From assembly GCF_007858365.1 (NCBI RefSeq), contig NZ_VFIO01000014.1, positions 17,747 through 81,746 of the forward strand: 64,000 nt of DNA, written 5' to 3'. This DNA comes from Pseudomonas saxonica (GTDB taxonomy: Bacteria > Pseudomonadota > Gammaproteobacteria > Pseudomonadales > Pseudomonadaceae). Position numbers and translations under genes: made by a program. The stretch's first letter is position 1; each line of letters starts with the position of its first letter. Positions 45,007 to 53,736 of this stretch are shown here, in pieces. The notes under the pieces are model-generated. The model was not told where the DNA came from. It did no database searches and worked only from the letters and a program-made list of their open reading frames with translations.

Positions 45007-48000
45007 ATGCATTTGCTCAGGACTCAGCCCGGTGGCTTTGTATCGGACGATAACATTGCCGATTTAGGCCAGACACCCGCCGAGCTGGTGATCCTGTGCA
45101 GTGGCGATTCAAGCCTGGCACTGCTGGCCGAAGCGGCGCAGCAGTTGCCTGAAGATTATCCAAGCCTGCGTTTGGCCAACCCCATGCAGGTGCAAAACCA
45201 TGCATCGGTCGACCTTTATGTCGATCAGGTGCTGCAACACGCCAAGGTGATACTGCTGTCATTGCACGGTGGTATTGGCTACTGGCGCTATGGCATTGAG
45301 CGCCTCGTGCAGCTGGCGGAACGCGGCGTCACGTTGATTCTGGTACCGGGCGATGATCGCCCCGACCCGGAACTCAGCGGTCTGAGCACCGTGCCGGCGG
45401 AACAGGGCGAACGGCTTTGGCATTTTCTGCGTCAGGGCGGGCGGCACAACGCGTTGCAACTCTATCGCTGCCTGGCCAGCCAATGGTTGGGGCGTGACTA
45501 TACGTGGGACGAACCACAGACCCTGCCGCGTACCGCGATCTACCACCCGGCCCATTCCAGCCCGCAGCTCACCCATTGGCAAGCCGACTGGCTGGGCGGG
45601 CAACCCGTGGCCGCAGTGTTGTTCTATCGCTCTCACTTGCAAGCGGCCAACACCGCGTTTGTCGACGTGTTTTGCCAGCGTTTGCAGGCAGCGGGACTCA
45701 ATCCCCTGCCAATTGCTGTCGCCAGCCTCAAAGAACCGGGCTGTTTGGCCGTGGTCCAGGACCTGCTGGATGAGGTGGACGCGGGCGTCATTCTGAATAC
45801 CACCGGCTTTGCGCAGTCCAGCCCGGAGGCGCCGCACCTGCGTCCGTTCCGGCGCAATATTCCGGTGATTCAAGCCATTTGCGCTCAGGATAACGAACCC
45901 GGCTGGCGTGGCAGTGAGCAGGGCCTCGGCCCCCGAGACTTGGCCATGCACATTGCGCTGCCTGAGCTGGACGGGCGGATCATCAGCCGCCCGATCAGCT
46001 TCAAGGATTTGGCCTGGCGCAGTGAGCGCAGTCAGTCGGACGTGGTGTGCTATCGAGCGCAACCGGAACGCATGGATTTTGTCGCTGAACTGGCGCGGCG
46101 CTGGGTCGAGCTGGCCCGGGTGGCCAATGCAGACAAGCGCATCGCCCTGATTCTGGCCAATTACCCGACCCGTGATGGCCGCATTGGCAATGGCGTCGGT
46201 CTGGACACGCCAGCCGCAGCACTGAATATCTTGCGGGCATTGCAAATGGAAGGTTACCCGCTTGATTGCCCGTTGCCAGACAGCGGCACCGAGTTGATAG
46301 CGCAGTTGCTGGGTGGGGTAAGCAACGATCTGGACAACCTCGATCTGCGTCCGTGCCTGCAAAGTCTGGGGCTTGATGAGTACCAGGCGATGTTTAATGC
46401 CTTGCCCGAGGCCAATCGGCAGGCGGTGACCGAGCGTTGGGGTGAGCCGCACAAGGATCCGATGTTCCGGAACGGGCGCATAATGATTGCCGGTCTGCGT
46501 TTTGGACTGACTTTTGTCGGAATTCAACCGGCACGGGGGTATCAGGTCGATGCCAGCGCGGTGTATCACGATCCGGATCTGGTGCCGCCGCATGCTTATC
46601 TGGCGTTTTATTTCTGGTTGCGTCACACCTACGGCGCTCATGCAGTGGTGCATGTGGGTAAGCACGGCAATCTCGAATGGTTGCCGGGCAAGGGCGTCGG
46701 GTTGTCTGAGCACTGTTGGCCGGACGCAATCCTTGGGCCGATGCCCAACGTTTATCCGTTTATCGTCAACGACCCCGGCGAAGGTGCGCAAGCCAAGCGG
46801 CGCACGCAAGCGGTGATTATCGATCACTTGATGCCGCCACTGACCCGGGCTGAAACCTACGGGCCGTTGCGTGACCTTGAACTGCTGGCCGACGAATATT
46901 ACGAAGCACAACTGCTGGACCCGCGCCGTGCCCGTGAATTGCAGCGCGATATTCTCAATCTGGTGCGTGAAACCCGAATCGACCGCGAGCTGCAACTTGA
47001 CGAACAACTCGACAGTGACGCCGATGCGGCCATCTGGCTGCCTCGGCTGGACACCTATTTGTGTGATCTCAAGGAATCACAAATCCGTGACGGTCTGCAC
47101 ATCTTCGGTGAATCACCTGCCGGGCGTTTGCGCATAGACACCTTGCTGGCCCTGTTGCGTATTCCGCGGGGTGATGGCCGGGGAGCGCAGTCGAGTGTAT
47201 TGCGAGCGCTGGCCAAAGCCTTTGAACTGGGCTTTGACCCGCTTGACTGTGCGTTGGCCGAACCCTGGACAGCGCGACAACCACCCGAGCTGCAAGCCGT
47301 TTGCGACTCGTTGTGGCGCACCGCCGGGGATTGCCGTGAACGCCTTGAGTTGTACGCCGCGCAGTTGATCGAACAAGCGTTGCTGGGAGAACTGCAACTT
47401 CCTGACAGCGATGAGTGGGCGGATGTTCGCTCGATTTTTGACGCTTTGCTGACAGTGGTTGCACCTCGTCTGGATGCCTGCGGCCCGGCGGAAATGCAGG
47501 GTTTGCTGGATGCCTTGAGCGGCCGTTTTGTGCCTGCGGGCCCTAGCGGTGCGCCCAGTCGCGGGCGGCTCGACGTATTGCCCACCGGGCGTAACTTCTT
47601 TTCTGTGGACGTGCGCAATTTGCCCACGACCACGGCCTGGCGGATTGGCTTTCAGTCGGCCAACCTGATTCTCGAACGCCATTTGCAGGATCACGGCGAC
47701 CACCTGCGCCAGCTCGGCCTGTCGGTGTGGGGCACTGCAACCATGCGCACCGGCGGCGATGATATCGCTCAGGCGATGGCCTTGATGGGCGTACGCCCGG
47801 TGTGGGCGACGGGCAGTCAACGGGTCGATGACTTCGAGATCTTGCCGGTCAGCTTGCTGGATCGACCGCGAGTGGATGTGACCTTGCGCGTGTCCGGGTT
47901 CTTCAGGGACGCGTTTGCCAATCTGATCCGTTTGTTCGATGCCGCGGTGCAAGCGGTGGCAGCGCTGGATGAACCGGACGAGCTGAACCCGCTGGCGGCG

Positions 48001-48777
48001 AAAGTACGCAGCGAGCGTGCGCAACTTGAACGCGAAGGACTGAGCCCGGAACTGGCAGCACGTCAGGCCGGATGGCGCATTTTCGGGGCAAAACCCGGTG
48101 CCTATGGCGCGGGCGTGCAAAACGCAATTGATGGTCGGTTGTGGCAGAGTCGAGATGACCTTGCCGAGGTGTATCTGAACTGGGGCGGGTATGCCTATGG
48201 CGCCAGTGATGAAGGCACCGCCGCCCGTGGCCAGTTTGCTCAGCGCCTGAGCCAGGTGCAGGCCGTGGTACAAAATCAGGACAACCGTGAGCATGACTTG
48301 CTCGACTCCAACGATTACTACCAGTTTCAGGGTGGCATGCTGGCAGCGGTCGAAAGCTTGAGCGGTGAACAGGCGGCCAGCTATCACGGCGATCACAGCC
48401 AGCCGGACTTGCCCAAAATCCGTACGCTGAAAGAAGAATTGAACCGGGTGATTCGTTCAAGGGCGGCCAATCCCAAGTGGATTGACGGGGTTAAGCGCCA
48501 CGGCTACAAAGGCGCCTTTGAAATGGCGGTGACGCTGGACAACCTGTTTGCCTTTGATGCCACCACCCATTTGATCGATGACCACCAATACGCGTTGCTG
48601 GCCGATGCCTATTTGCTCGATCCGCAAACGCGTGAGTTTGTTCAGCAGCACAACCCGCATGCGTTGCGTGACATGACTGAACGAATGCTCGAAGCCCAGC
48701 AGCGTGGACTGTGGAGTGAGCCGGGGGAGTATAAAGAGGCGCTGGAGAATCTTTTGCTCGATATAGAGGAAGATTGA
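45007..48777 (+). CDS. cobN: Cobaltochelatase large subunit CobN
   Basis: A 1256-residue CobN/BchH-type chelatase that inserts Co2+ into hydrogenobyrinic acid a,c-diamide. Length is normal. Family blocks include HVGKHGNLEWLPGKGVGLS near residue 550, the long central helical region, and the C-terminal GYKGAFEMAVTLDNLFAFDATT and WSEPGEYKEALE. It lies in the riboswitch-controlled operon after cobW. The next chelatase genes are 150 bp further on, beyond an inverted-repeat element. Confidence 0.96.
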   Translation: MHLLRTQPGGFVSDDNIADLGQTPAELVILCSGDSSLALLAEAAQQLPEDYPSLRLANPMQVQNHASVDLYVDQVLQHAKVILLSLHGGIGYWRYGIERLVQLAERGVTLILVPGDDRPDPELSGLSTVPAEQGERLWHFLRQGGRHNALQLYRCLASQWLGRDYTWDEPQTLPRTAIYHPAHSSPQLTHWQADWLGGQPVAAVLFYRSHLQAANTAFVDVFCQRLQAAGLNPLPIAVASLKEPGCLAVVQDLLDEVDAGVILNTTGFAQSSPEAPHLRPFRRNIPVIQAICAQDNEPGWRGSEQGLGPRDLAMHIALPELDGRIISRPISFKDLAWRSERSQSDVVCYRAQPERMDFVAELARRWVELARVANADKRIALILANYPTRDGRIGNGVGLDTPAAALNILRALQMEGYPLDCPLPDSGTELIAQLLGGVSNDLDNLDLRPCLQSLGLDEYQAMFNALPEANRQAVTERWGEPHKDPMFRNGRIMIAGLRFGLTFVGIQPARGYQVDASAVYHDPDLVPPHAYLAFYFWLRHTYGAHAVVHVGKHGNLEWLPGKGVGLSEHCWPDAILGPMPNVYPFIVNDPGEGAQAKRRTQAVIIDHLMPPLTRAETYGPLRDLELLADEYYEAQLLDPRRARELQRDILNLVRETRIDRELQLDEQLDSDADAAIWLPRLDTYLCDLKESQIRDGLHIFGESPAGRLRIDTLLALLRIPRGDGRGAQSSVLRALAKAFELGFDPLDCALAEPWTARQPPELQAVCDSLWRTAGDCRERLELYAAQLIEQALLGELQLPDSDEWADVRSIFDALLTVVAPRLDACGPAEMQGLLDALSGRFVPAGPSGAPSRGRLDVLPTGRNFFSVDVRNLPTTTAWRIGFQSANLILERHLQDHGDHLRQLGLSVWGTATMRTGGDDIAQAMALMGVRPVWATGSQRVDDFEILPVSLLDRPRVDVTLRVSGFFRDAFANLIRLFDAAVQAVAALDEPDELNPLAAKVRSERAQLEREGLSPELAARQAGWRIFGAKPGAYGAGVQNAIDGRLWQSRDDLAEVYLNWGGYAYGASDEGTAARGQFAQRLSQVQAVVQNQDNREHDLLDSNDYYQFQGGMLAAVESLSGEQAASYHGDHSQPDLPKIRTLKEELNRVIRSRAANPKWIDGVKRHGYKGAFEMAVTLDNLFAFDATTHLIDDHQYALLADAYLLDPQTREFVQQHNPHALRDMTERMLEAQQRGLWSEPGEYKEALENLLLDIEED

Positions 48778-48787
48778 GGTTACGGCC

Positions 48788-48897
48788 GGCCCTCACCCTA
48801 GCCCTCTCCCAGAGGGAGAGGGGACTGACCTAGCATACATCTTCAATATTCCCCCATCGGTTCCCTCTCCCTCCGGGAGAGGGCTAGGGTGAGGGGA
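48788..48897. repeat. Inverted-repeat element between cobN and the chelatase ATPase
   Basis: CCCTCACCCTAGCCCTCTCC (48790 on) and GGAGAGGGCTAGGGTGAGGG (48878-48897) are long complementary arms around about 70 bases. Smaller CTCTCCCAGAGGGAGAG and CTCTCCCTCCGGGAGAG hairpins lie within. The same arms bound the element at 24566-24841. Confidence 0.9.
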
Positions 48898-48927
48898 GGC
48901 GATTTAAACCATTTTCGGAACATCCAA

Positions 48928-49935
48928 ATGACTGACATCCCGCATTTCCCGTTATCCGCGGTAGTCGGCGCCGACGATTTAAAGCTTGCGCTGTGCTTGA
49001 CCGCGATTGACCCGAAAATCGGCGGTGTGCTGATTGAGGGGCCGCGCGGCATGGCCAAGTCCACGCTGGCCAGAGGCCTCGCAGACTTACTCGCCAGCGG
49101 CCAGTTCGTCACCTTGCCCCTGGGGGCAACCGAAGAGCGCTTGATTGGCACCCTTGATCTGGACGCAGCGCTTGGCCAAGGCAAAGCGCAGTTCTCTCCT
49201 GGCGTGCTGGCCAAAGCAGACGGCGGCGTGCTGTATGTCGATGAAGTCAACTTGCTGGCTGACCATCTGGTTGATCTGCTGCTGGATGTAGCCGCCAGCG
49301 GCACAAACGTGGTCGAACGCGATGGCATTTCACATCGCCATACGGCGCGCTTTGTCTTGATTGGCACCATGAACCCTGAAGAAGGCGAGCTGCGCCCACA
49401 ACTGTTGGACCGTTTTGGCCTTAACGTCGCCATGATCGGGCAGCCGCCACCGGCGGAACGTGCCGCTATCATTCGCCGTCGTTTGCAGTTTGATGCCGAC
49501 CCGCACGCCTTTTGCGCACAGTGGGCGTCCGAGCAAGCCGCGTTGGCTGAACGCTGCCAGCAAGCACGTGAACGTTTACAAGGCATCGAACTGGATGAGC
49601 AATCGTTGGCGTTGATTACCGAGCGGTGCTTCGCGGCAGGCGTAGACGGCATGCGTGCTGATCTGGTCTGGTTGCGGGCCGCTCGCGCCCATGCAGCCTG
49701 GCGGGGGGCACAGACAATCACTGAAGACGATATTGAGGCGGTCGCCGAGTTCGCCTTGCGTCATCGCCGCCGCGAAAACAGCAGGCCAGCAGCGCCAGCT
49801 GAACAGCCGCAATCGCCTCCACCGGCTACCGGCACCTCATCAGCATCGGGGCAAGGTCAGTGGGGCGAAATGCCCGCGCAACCGCAAAATATGGGCGTGC
49901 GACGTGAAGTGCCGAGCTGGCCAAAAAAGCCGTAG
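48928..49935 (+). CDS. AAA+ chelatase subunit (ChlI/BchI-like)
   Basis: A 335-residue AAA+ ATPase of the magnesium-chelatase I class. The start is ATG 48928 (TCGGAACATCCAA before it); 48889 lies in the repeat. Walker A is GPRGMAKST (residues 38-46) and Walker B is VLYVDEVNLL, followed by a GTMNPEEGELRPQLLDRFG sensor segment. The last 45 residues are Pro/Gln-rich. With the VWA protein downstream it probably forms the motor complex for CobN, replacing CobS-CobT in this pseudomonad lineage. Confidence 0.9.
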   Translation: MTDIPHFPLSAVVGADDLKLALCLTAIDPKIGGVLIEGPRGMAKSTLARGLADLLASGQFVTLPLGATEERLIGTLDLDAALGQGKAQFSPGVLAKADGGVLYVDEVNLLADHLVDLLLDVAASGTNVVERDGISHRHTARFVLIGTMNPEEGELRPQLLDRFGLNVAMIGQPPPAERAAIIRRRLQFDADPHAFCAQWASEQAALAERCQQARERLQGIELDEQSLALITERCFAAGVDGMRADLVWLRAARAHAAWRGAQTITEDDIEAVAEFALRHRRRENSRPAAPAEQPQSPPPATGTSSASGQGQWGEMPAQPQNMGVRREVPSWPKKP

Positions 49936-49955
49936 GCATTCGTCCTCACCCCCGT

Positions 49956-50600
49956 GTGGGGGCGGATGCCAAACCCCGGGCGGGTCAACATTCTCACGGC
50001 AAGCTGGGGGCCAGCCGCAGTGCTGGCGAAGGCGCCGTCGACTGGGTGCAGACTTTGCTGCGCGGACGCCCGCGTCAGGTGGACGATCTGGCGTTCAAAA
50101 CCCGTAAAAGCGCCGCGCAAGAATTATGGGTCGTGGTGGTTGATGCTTCGGCCTCAACCCGTCGTCATCAGGCATTGATCGATGCCAAGGGCTTGTTGGT
50201 GCAGTTGTTTGAGGACGCTTATCGTCAACGCGTACGCGTGGCGGTGTTGCAAGCCAGTGGCAACAGCCCGCAATGGCAGGTCAGCGGCGCGAAGGCATCG
50301 AAAATGCTGGGCGACTGGCTCACCACGCTAGGCGCCGGTGGCGGTACGCCGTTGTTGCAAGCGCTGGAAGATGTAGCGGGGTGGTTGAGGTTGCGCCGCA
50401 AGCAGTTACCGCAAGAACAGCAGCGCTTTTTGCTGGTGACCGACGGGCGTTTGAAAGCGTGGACGACACTGCCGGTGTTGGAGTGTCCAGGGCTTTTGAT
50501 CGATATCGAGCGGGGGCCGATACGGCTGGGAAAATCGCGGCAGATGGCCACTGAACTGGCGATTGATTACCTGCACATCGATGAAACAGTGTCCTGCTAG
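49956..50600 (+). CDS. VWA-domain chelatase subunit (ChlD C-terminal-like)
   Basis: A 214-residue protein consisting mostly of a von Willebrand A domain with the metal-ion (MIDAS) motif DASAS at 63-67 and later TLGAGGGTPLLQAL and LVTDGR segments. The start is uncertain: GTG 49956 has no clear ribosome binding site, and the frame stays open back to 49908, inside the preceding gene, so translation may be coupled. It is the partner of the upstream AAA+ protein; together they resemble a split ChlD/CobT-type activity acting on CobN. Confidence 0.82.
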   Translation: MGADAKPRAGQHSHGKLGASRSAGEGAVDWVQTLLRGRPRQVDDLAFKTRKSAAQELWVVVVDASASTRRHQALIDAKGLLVQLFEDAYRQRVRVAVLQASGNSPQWQVSGAKASKMLGDWLTTLGAGGGTPLLQALEDVAGWLRLRRKQLPQEQQRFLLVTDGRLKAWTTLPVLECPGLLIDIERGPIRLGKSRQMATELAIDYLHIDETVSC

Positions 50601-50630
50601 AAGCGAACCTTGCTCGCTGCCAGCAGGACA
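50590..50630. terminator. Inverted repeat between convergent genes, probable bidirectional terminator
   Basis: TGTCCTGCT (50590-50598) and AGCAGGACA (50622-50630) are perfect complements at the end of the VWA gene and just before the convergent 50639 gene stop. No long T tract follows, so strength is uncertain. Confidence 0.5.
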
Positions 50631-50638
50631 AATCAGCA

Positions 50639-50905
50639 TCACGCCGGCATGACCCAAGGTTGCAAGGTATAGCCTTCATTGCTCAGCTCGTTGCGGGCTT
50701 GAGTCAACAAATCTTCCAGTTGGGCGGCATCGGCGCAGGCACTGCGCGGAATTTGTTTGCGGCCAATGCGGTTACTGATGCGGTCAATGACCGTCAGGCT
50801 CAATTCACCGTGGCCATCCTGGGCAGCCCAGGCGACGCATTGAAAAGGTTCAAAGGCGTGGCCGGCAATCAAAAGTGCTTCGTTGAAACGGAGCGGGGCG
50901 TTCAT
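50639..50905 (-). CDS. Conserved hypothetical protein, 88 aa
   Basis: The ATG at 50905 is preferred to a TTG 15 bases upstream. The small protein (MNAPLRFNEALLIAGHAFEP at the start) has a mixed alpha/beta look, no signal peptide, no cysteine pair and no recognised motif. It converges with the chelatase operon. I do not assign a function. Confidence 0.65.
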   Translation of the reverse strand: MNAPLRFNEALLIAGHAFEPFQCVAWAAQDGHGELSLTVIDRISNRIGRKQIPRSACADAAQLEDLLTQARNELSNEGYTLQPWVMPA

Positions 50906-51230
50906 AGGGTGTGCTCTCAAGTGTGCCCATCAAGTGATTAACCGCAGGTTGGGCGTTCCTTGCGGTTGGTTACTTGTACTGATGACTCCAGACCGTACTC
51001 AGGTCACACACTTTCTGATTTTTTTTAAAGCGTTCTGCTTGAGGGTGATTTAAATCAATTTTTTTATGGGGCCTCGAATCATGGGCTCGGATTTTATGCA
51101 CCTTTCAATTCGCTATAACGCTTATAAATATTTAATCCAAGAAAGTGTCAATATTTTGCTACTGTTAAGATTGCTGTCAGCAAGATGCTGATTTAAATAA
51201 TCTTTTATTTTTTGGCGCCAAGGAAATGAC
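50906..51230 (+). promoter_or_regulatory. AT-rich regulatory region upstream of the enhancer-binding-protein-like gene
   Basis: 325 bases without a gene, very AT-rich after 51010. GTCAATATTTTGCT (about 51149-51162) partly resembles the FleQ-box consensus GTCANTAAATTGAC, with about four mismatches. TTGGCGCCAAGG just before the start is a palindrome that also supplies the AAGGAA ribosome binding site. No sigma-54 promoter (GG-N10-GC) was convincing. Confidence 0.35.
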
Positions 51231-52553
51231 ATGCTCGCAACGCCCTCTTCGCGCCGACTGTTAGTCATTGATCCTCATAAAGAATGTCACAACATAATGC
51301 CCGAATTGCAATCACTGGGCTGGGAGATGGAATTTGCCAGCTTGGCCACCGCAAATGATCATTCTTGTGACGTGGGTTTAATCCGGCTTGAGCCCCTGCA
51401 CCTGATACGACCCGAAGCCGTCAAAGAAATGATCAGACTCAGCGGCATCGAATGGATTGCGGTGGTCAGCCCTGATGATCTGGCAATCAGCAATGTAGGC
51501 AACTTCGTATGTGAATGGTTTTATGATTTTCACACCTTGCCTTTTGATGTGCAGAGGTTGGCGGTTACCCTCGGCCGAACCAGCGGCATGGTGCACCTGC
51601 GCACTCAGAGCGCGCCCCCGGTCAACATCCCCGACCATCAGTTACTCGGTGAAAGCCACGCGATGCAGGACTTGCGCACGCTGTTGGGTAAATACGCCAG
51701 CGCTGAGTCCCCTGTATTGATTGAAGGGGAAACAGGCACCGGCAAAAAACGTGTGGCCTTGACCTTGCATCATCAATCCCGACGCCATGATCAGCCGTTT
51801 GTCGCCATCAACTGCGCGGTGGTGCCACAACACCTGCTTGAGACGCAACTGTTCGGCCATGACGCAGGGCCGTTCAGTGGCCTGGCGCGCAAGATCGGGC
51901 TGATCGAAGCCGCCAATGGCGGCACGTTGTTCCTCGACGAAATTGATGAGTTGACCCCGGAGCTGCAATCCAGCTTGTGGCGCTTTTTGCTTGAAAAACA
52001 GATTTGGCGGGTGGGCAGCAACCATCCGATCCCTATTGATGTGCGTGTGTTGGCAGCGACCTCTGCAGACCTGGAAGCTGAAATCAACAACGGTCGTTTT
52101 CGGGCCGATTTGTACTATCGGCTCAATGTGTTACAGGTGAAGGTCGCGCCATTGCGTGACCGGCATGGCGATCTGGAGATTCTGGCTAACCATTTCTCCC
52201 GTTTTTACAGTCTGGAGGTAGGCCGCCGCCCACGTACCTTCAGTAAGGACGCATTAATGGCAATGGGCATCCACGACTGGCCGGGCAACGTCAGAGAATT
52301 GGCAAATCGGGTGCGTCAGGGGCTGGCACAGGCGCAAGGACGGCAGATTGAGGCTGCCGATCTGGGGTTGGCCTGCACCCAGCAATCCACAGAATCAATC
52401 GGTACGCTTGCCGATTACAAAGACCGGGCCGAGCGTCAGGCCTTGTGCGATGTATTGCATCGCTACAGCCGCAACTTGAGCATGGCGGCCAAGGTGCTGG
52501 GCGTGTCACGACCGACGTTTTATCGCTTGCTGCATAAGCATCAGATTCGCTGA
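51231..52553 (+). CDS. FleQ/VpsR-like AAA+ transcriptional regulator with altered GAFTGA loop
   Basis: A 440-residue regulator with an N-terminal receiver-like/VpsR-type domain (residues 5-115). The AAA+ core follows (Walker A GETGTGKK 166-173, Walker B TLFLDEIDE around 232-240, then RADLYYRLNVLQVKVAPLRDR), with a Fis-type HTH at the end (LSMAAKVLGVSRPTFYRLL). The sigma-54-contacting loop, normally GAFTGA, reads GPFSGL (213-218), so activation of sigma-54 RNA polymerase is doubtful, as in VpsR-like proteins. The phospho-acceptor Asp is not obvious. It is a single gene with a long AT-rich promoter, convergent with the NadR-like gene. Confidence 0.88.
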   Translation: MLATPSSRRLLVIDPHKECHNIMPELQSLGWEMEFASLATANDHSCDVGLIRLEPLHLIRPEAVKEMIRLSGIEWIAVVSPDDLAISNVGNFVCEWFYDFHTLPFDVQRLAVTLGRTSGMVHLRTQSAPPVNIPDHQLLGESHAMQDLRTLLGKYASAESPVLIEGETGTGKKRVALTLHHQSRRHDQPFVAINCAVVPQHLLETQLFGHDAGPFSGLARKIGLIEAANGGTLFLDEIDELTPELQSSLWRFLLEKQIWRVGSNHPIPIDVRVLAATSADLEAEINNGRFRADLYYRLNVLQVKVAPLRDRHGDLEILANHFSRFYSLEVGRRPRTFSKDALMAMGIHDWPGNVRELANRVRQGLAQAQGRQIEAADLGLACTQQSTESIGTLADYKDRAERQALCDVLHRYSRNLSMAAKVLGVSRPTFYRLLHKHQIR

Positions 52554-52560
52554 CAGGCCT

Positions 52561-53088
52561 TCATTCGGCCCTGAGCAATTTCTCAACTGCCGCGCAGGCG
52601 CTGAGTTGACGAGCCTGCCAATCCCCGGTGATCACTGACAACGGTTGTTGGTGCTCACTCAGCCATTGATAGCTGTCGTTGAAGAACTTCTGTCGTTCAG
52701 CCAGCGAGGGCTGACAGCGCTGGCCATCCGCTGTCCATTCCACGCCTTCGGGCGAGAGCAGCAAGTGCAGGTCGTAATGGCGCTTGAGCAGTTCAGGTTC
52801 AAGCCAGTCCGGGCAGTTGCCAAACAGGGTCTGGCTCCACAGAATGTTGCTCAGCAGGTGCGTGTCCAGAATCAGCAATTCGGGTTGTTGGGCGCGGGCG
52901 TCATCTTCCCATTGCAGTTGCCCGCGAGCGATTTCAGGAATATCCGCAAGGCAGGTGTCGCGGGGGTTCTGTTCGATAAAGTAGCGCACGTATTCGCCGA
53001 CCAGAATGCCCCCGAAGCGCTGTTGCAACAACGCTGACAGCCAACTTTTGCCGCTCGATTCCGGCCCCGCCAGTACGACCACCTTCAT
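52561..53088 (-). CDS. NadR-type nicotinamide riboside kinase (AAA ATPase)
   Basis: A 175-residue P-loop kinase matching the C-terminal ribosylnicotinamide kinase domain of NadR. Walker A is GPESSGKS (8-15), followed by VGEYVRYFIEQ, a DTHLLSNILWSQTLFG segment with the catalytic-type Asp, and a LLSPEGVEWTADGQR lid with Arg residues. The HTH and NMN adenylyltransferase domains of E. coli NadR are absent. Its start overlaps the pnuC stop (ATGA), so it should phosphorylate nicotinamide riboside entering through PnuC. Confidence 0.88.
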   Translation of the reverse strand: MKVVVLAGPESSGKSWLSALLQQRFGGILVGEYVRYFIEQNPRDTCLADIPEIARGQLQWEDDARAQQPELLILDTHLLSNILWSQTLFGNCPDWLEPELLKRHYDLHLLLSPEGVEWTADGQRCQPSLAERQKFFNDSYQWLSEHQQPLSVITGDWQARQLSACAAVEKLLRAE

Positions 53089-53648
53089 GTGCGTAGCGCC
53101 AGATCGCGCTGCCAGTCACGCCAGCCGGCAATTGCTATGGCGGTAAACAAGCCGTAGAGGGCGGCCGTCAGGTACAGATCCTGGTACGCATAAAAGCCCA
53201 TGTACAGCACGTCGAGCACGCACCACAGTGCCCAGCACTGCAGGCGCTTTTGCGCCATCCAGAGTTGGGCCACCAGACTGAACGCGGTGAGCGTCGCATC
53301 CGGCCAGGGGAAGTCAGAATCAGTCCAGTGGGCCATTGCAGAACCCAGTCCAAGGCTGATCACCGCGCCTGCCGCCAGCCCCAGCAAGACTTGCCAATGG
53401 CTCAGCCGTGAGACCATACGGCCTTGATGCTGCGCACCTGCCTTTGTCCATTGCCACCAGCCATAGACTTGCAGTACGGCAAAAAAAACCTGCAACAGCA
53501 TGCTCGAATACAACTTGATGTCGAAAAAAATCCAGCTGTAGAGCAGCACCATTACCAGCCCGATCGGCCAGCACCAGGGGTTTTGCTTGACTGTTAACCA
53601 CACGGCTACAACGCCGAGTACGGCGGCAAACAGTTCGAGCCCTGACAT
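53085..53648 (-). CDS. pnuC: Nicotinamide riboside transporter PnuC
   Basis: A 187-residue inner-membrane protein with about seven hydrophobic helices and the PnuC core: WLTVKQNPWCWPIGLVMV, then QVFFAVLQVYGWWQW, and a C-terminal LDVLYMGFYAYQDLYLTA. PnuC proteins facilitate diffusion of nicotinamide riboside, trapped by a kinase. The overlapping NadR-type kinase gene confirms the salvage role. Confidence 0.93.
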   Translation of the reverse strand: MSGLELFAAVLGVVAVWLTVKQNPWCWPIGLVMVLLYSWIFFDIKLYSSMLLQVFFAVLQVYGWWQWTKAGAQHQGRMVSRLSHWQVLLGLAAGAVISLGLGSAMAHWTDSDFPWPDATLTAFSLVAQLWMAQKRLQCWALWCVLDVLYMGFYAYQDLYLTAALYGLFTAIAIAGWRDWQRDLALRT

Positions 53649-53736
53649 GGGTATTCCTTAGGTGAAGGAGGAGGGCGCAGAGTGTACCTGCTGTCGTTGC
53701 TCAGGCGTCAAGGCTGTGAGGGTGAACCACTACTTT

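Noticed and set aside
45259..48396. Two long antisense frames (582 and 427 codons) opposite cobN
   Set aside because: cobN is a complete conserved gene; the antisense products show no recognisable motif and no promoter or ribosome binding site.
50906..51230. Sigma-54 promoter for the enhancer-binding-protein-like gene
   Set aside because: No GG-N10-GC pair with the expected flanks was found.
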